Shown here: in pieces, positions 5,649 through 6,215 of the stretch
How positions within the stretch are numbered: the first letter of the stretch is position 1
How the letters are laid out: each line of letters begins with the position of its first letter
Assembly: GCA_017437205.1 (NCBI GenBank)
Contig: JAFSBP010000139.1
Span: 1-6,215 of the forward strand
Reading direction: 5' to 3'
Length of the DNA stretch: 6,215 nucleotides
Source: Lachnospiraceae bacterium
GTDB taxonomy: Bacteria > Bacillota > Clostridia > Lachnospirales > Lachnospiraceae
The notes under the pieces: model-generated
Databases searched by the model: none
Told to the model about the DNA's origin: nothing
Seen by the model: the letters and a program-made list of their open reading frames with translations, nothing else
Position numbers and translations under genes: made by a program

Positions 5649-6215
5649 TTACGACAGCACCACCCGCGCCTGATTACCGCTTATCTCCATCTTCGTCCCG
5701 TAAGCCTCCGACATTTTCGCATATCGCTCCAAGATACTGCCATCCTTCGCCGGTGCGGGCACTCCGCCCTGAGCTCTGCCCTTACCAAAGCCCAGCTCCA
5801 CCGCCAACAGTTCCAGACTAGTCATCTTTCCATCCACGATCTCCCAGCGAGGGATCACCGTCTCAAACATCACCTGCTTTGTCTGCAAACCAATGGTGAA
5901 ATTGCGGGATCTCTTCGCAAACACATCATGCATGGTTGCGTCGGAGGTAAGTCCCTGAGATTCATAGTAATCCTCCGGCATGAACGGTATGTTTTCATTC
6001 TGCAGAATAAAATCACCCAGTGAATAGAAGATTGGCTTCCCCTTATATATCTCCAGTGGACGAAGCAGGTGCGGACCATGGCCGATCACCGCGTCCGCTC
6101 CCATGTCAATGGCGTGGCGGGCAAATTCCTCCATAAACATCGCCGGCTGTTCCTTTGATTTTCCGGCCAGCTCATGCGAATGAACAGAAACCAAAATGTA
6201 ATCGGACACCAGCTT
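5649..6215 (-). CDS. CapA-family (poly-gamma-glutamate/capsule biosynthesis-type) protein, 3' part
   Basis: This is the C-terminal 188 codons of a gene whose start lies beyond the right edge; the frame is open to base 6215, so the GTG at 6209 is not a real start. CapA proteins have a calcineurin-like metallophosphatase fold and were named for poly-gamma-glutamate or capsule synthesis, but most homologues have no tested function. The sequence shows the family's late signatures in order: a VSVHSHE segment (visible residues 9-15), a [17 protein letters not shown] block (39-55) with its conserved histidines, and [12 protein letters not shown] (59-70). The C-terminal part carries a SEAYGT motif (169-174) as in many stand-alone CapA homologues. 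The stop codon (TAA, 5651-5649) abuts the ribosome binding site of the next gene 11 bp downstream, so it is probably the upstream member of the same operon. Whether it has a signal peptide or anchor cannot be seen. The family call is firm; the biochemical role is not. Confidence 0.88.
   Translation of the reverse strand, partial: KLVSDYILVSVHSHELAGKSKEQPAMFMEEFARHAIDMGADAVIGHGPHLLRPLEIYKGKPIFYSLGDFILQNENIPFMPEDYYESQGLTSDATMHDVFAKRSRNFTIGLQTKQVMFETVIPRWEIVDGKMTSLELLAVELGFGKGRAQGGVPAPAKDGSILERYAKMSEAYGTKMEISGNQARVVLS

Overview
The window is compact, AT/GC-balanced bacterial DNA in which every gene I can support lies on the minus strand. The genes therefore read from high to low coordinates. Strong AGGAG-type ribosome binding sites, very short intergenic gaps and the flavour of the proteins point to a low-to-mid GC Firmicute. 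A gut Clostridia/Lachnospiraceae-type organism is my best guess, but this is inference and no marker gene settles it.

Region 1 (6215 to 3825, read leftward) is a tight four-gene run. It holds the 3' part of a CapA-family gene (5' end outside the window), an M20-family metallopeptidase, a small C39-like cysteine peptidase homologue and a MATE-family membrane exporter that continues to 2448. Gaps are 11, 22 and 15 bp, and the ribosome binding site of each downstream gene sits on or beside the stop codon of the gene before it, so one transcript is likely. Two predicted peptide hydrolases plus an exporter suggest processing of a peptide or amino-acid conjugate and efflux of a product, but the substrate is unknown.

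Region 2 (2447 to 2253) is a 195-bp intergenic stretch. It holds a plausible sigma-70-type promoter pointing at the next gene, short direct repeats that could be operator elements, and a short coding-like stretch just after the MATE stop codon. I see no convincing intrinsic terminator.

Region 3 (2252 to 335) is an amino-sugar catabolism pair. A NagB-type glucosamine-6-phosphate deaminase is followed 10 bp later by a NagA-type N-acetylglucosamine-6-phosphate deacetylase. NagA removes the acetyl group and NagB deaminates and isomerises the product to fructose-6-phosphate, feeding glycolysis. Both are divergent from the E. coli-type enzymes in recognisable motifs.

Region 4 (341 to 1) is the 5' part of a gene that probably starts at a GTG overlapping the end of nagA. 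It encodes an AbrB/MazE-type DNA-binding protein, probably an antitoxin, whose 3' end and any toxin partner lie beyond the left edge. I found no RNA genes, CRISPR arrays, insertion sequences or plus-strand genes.
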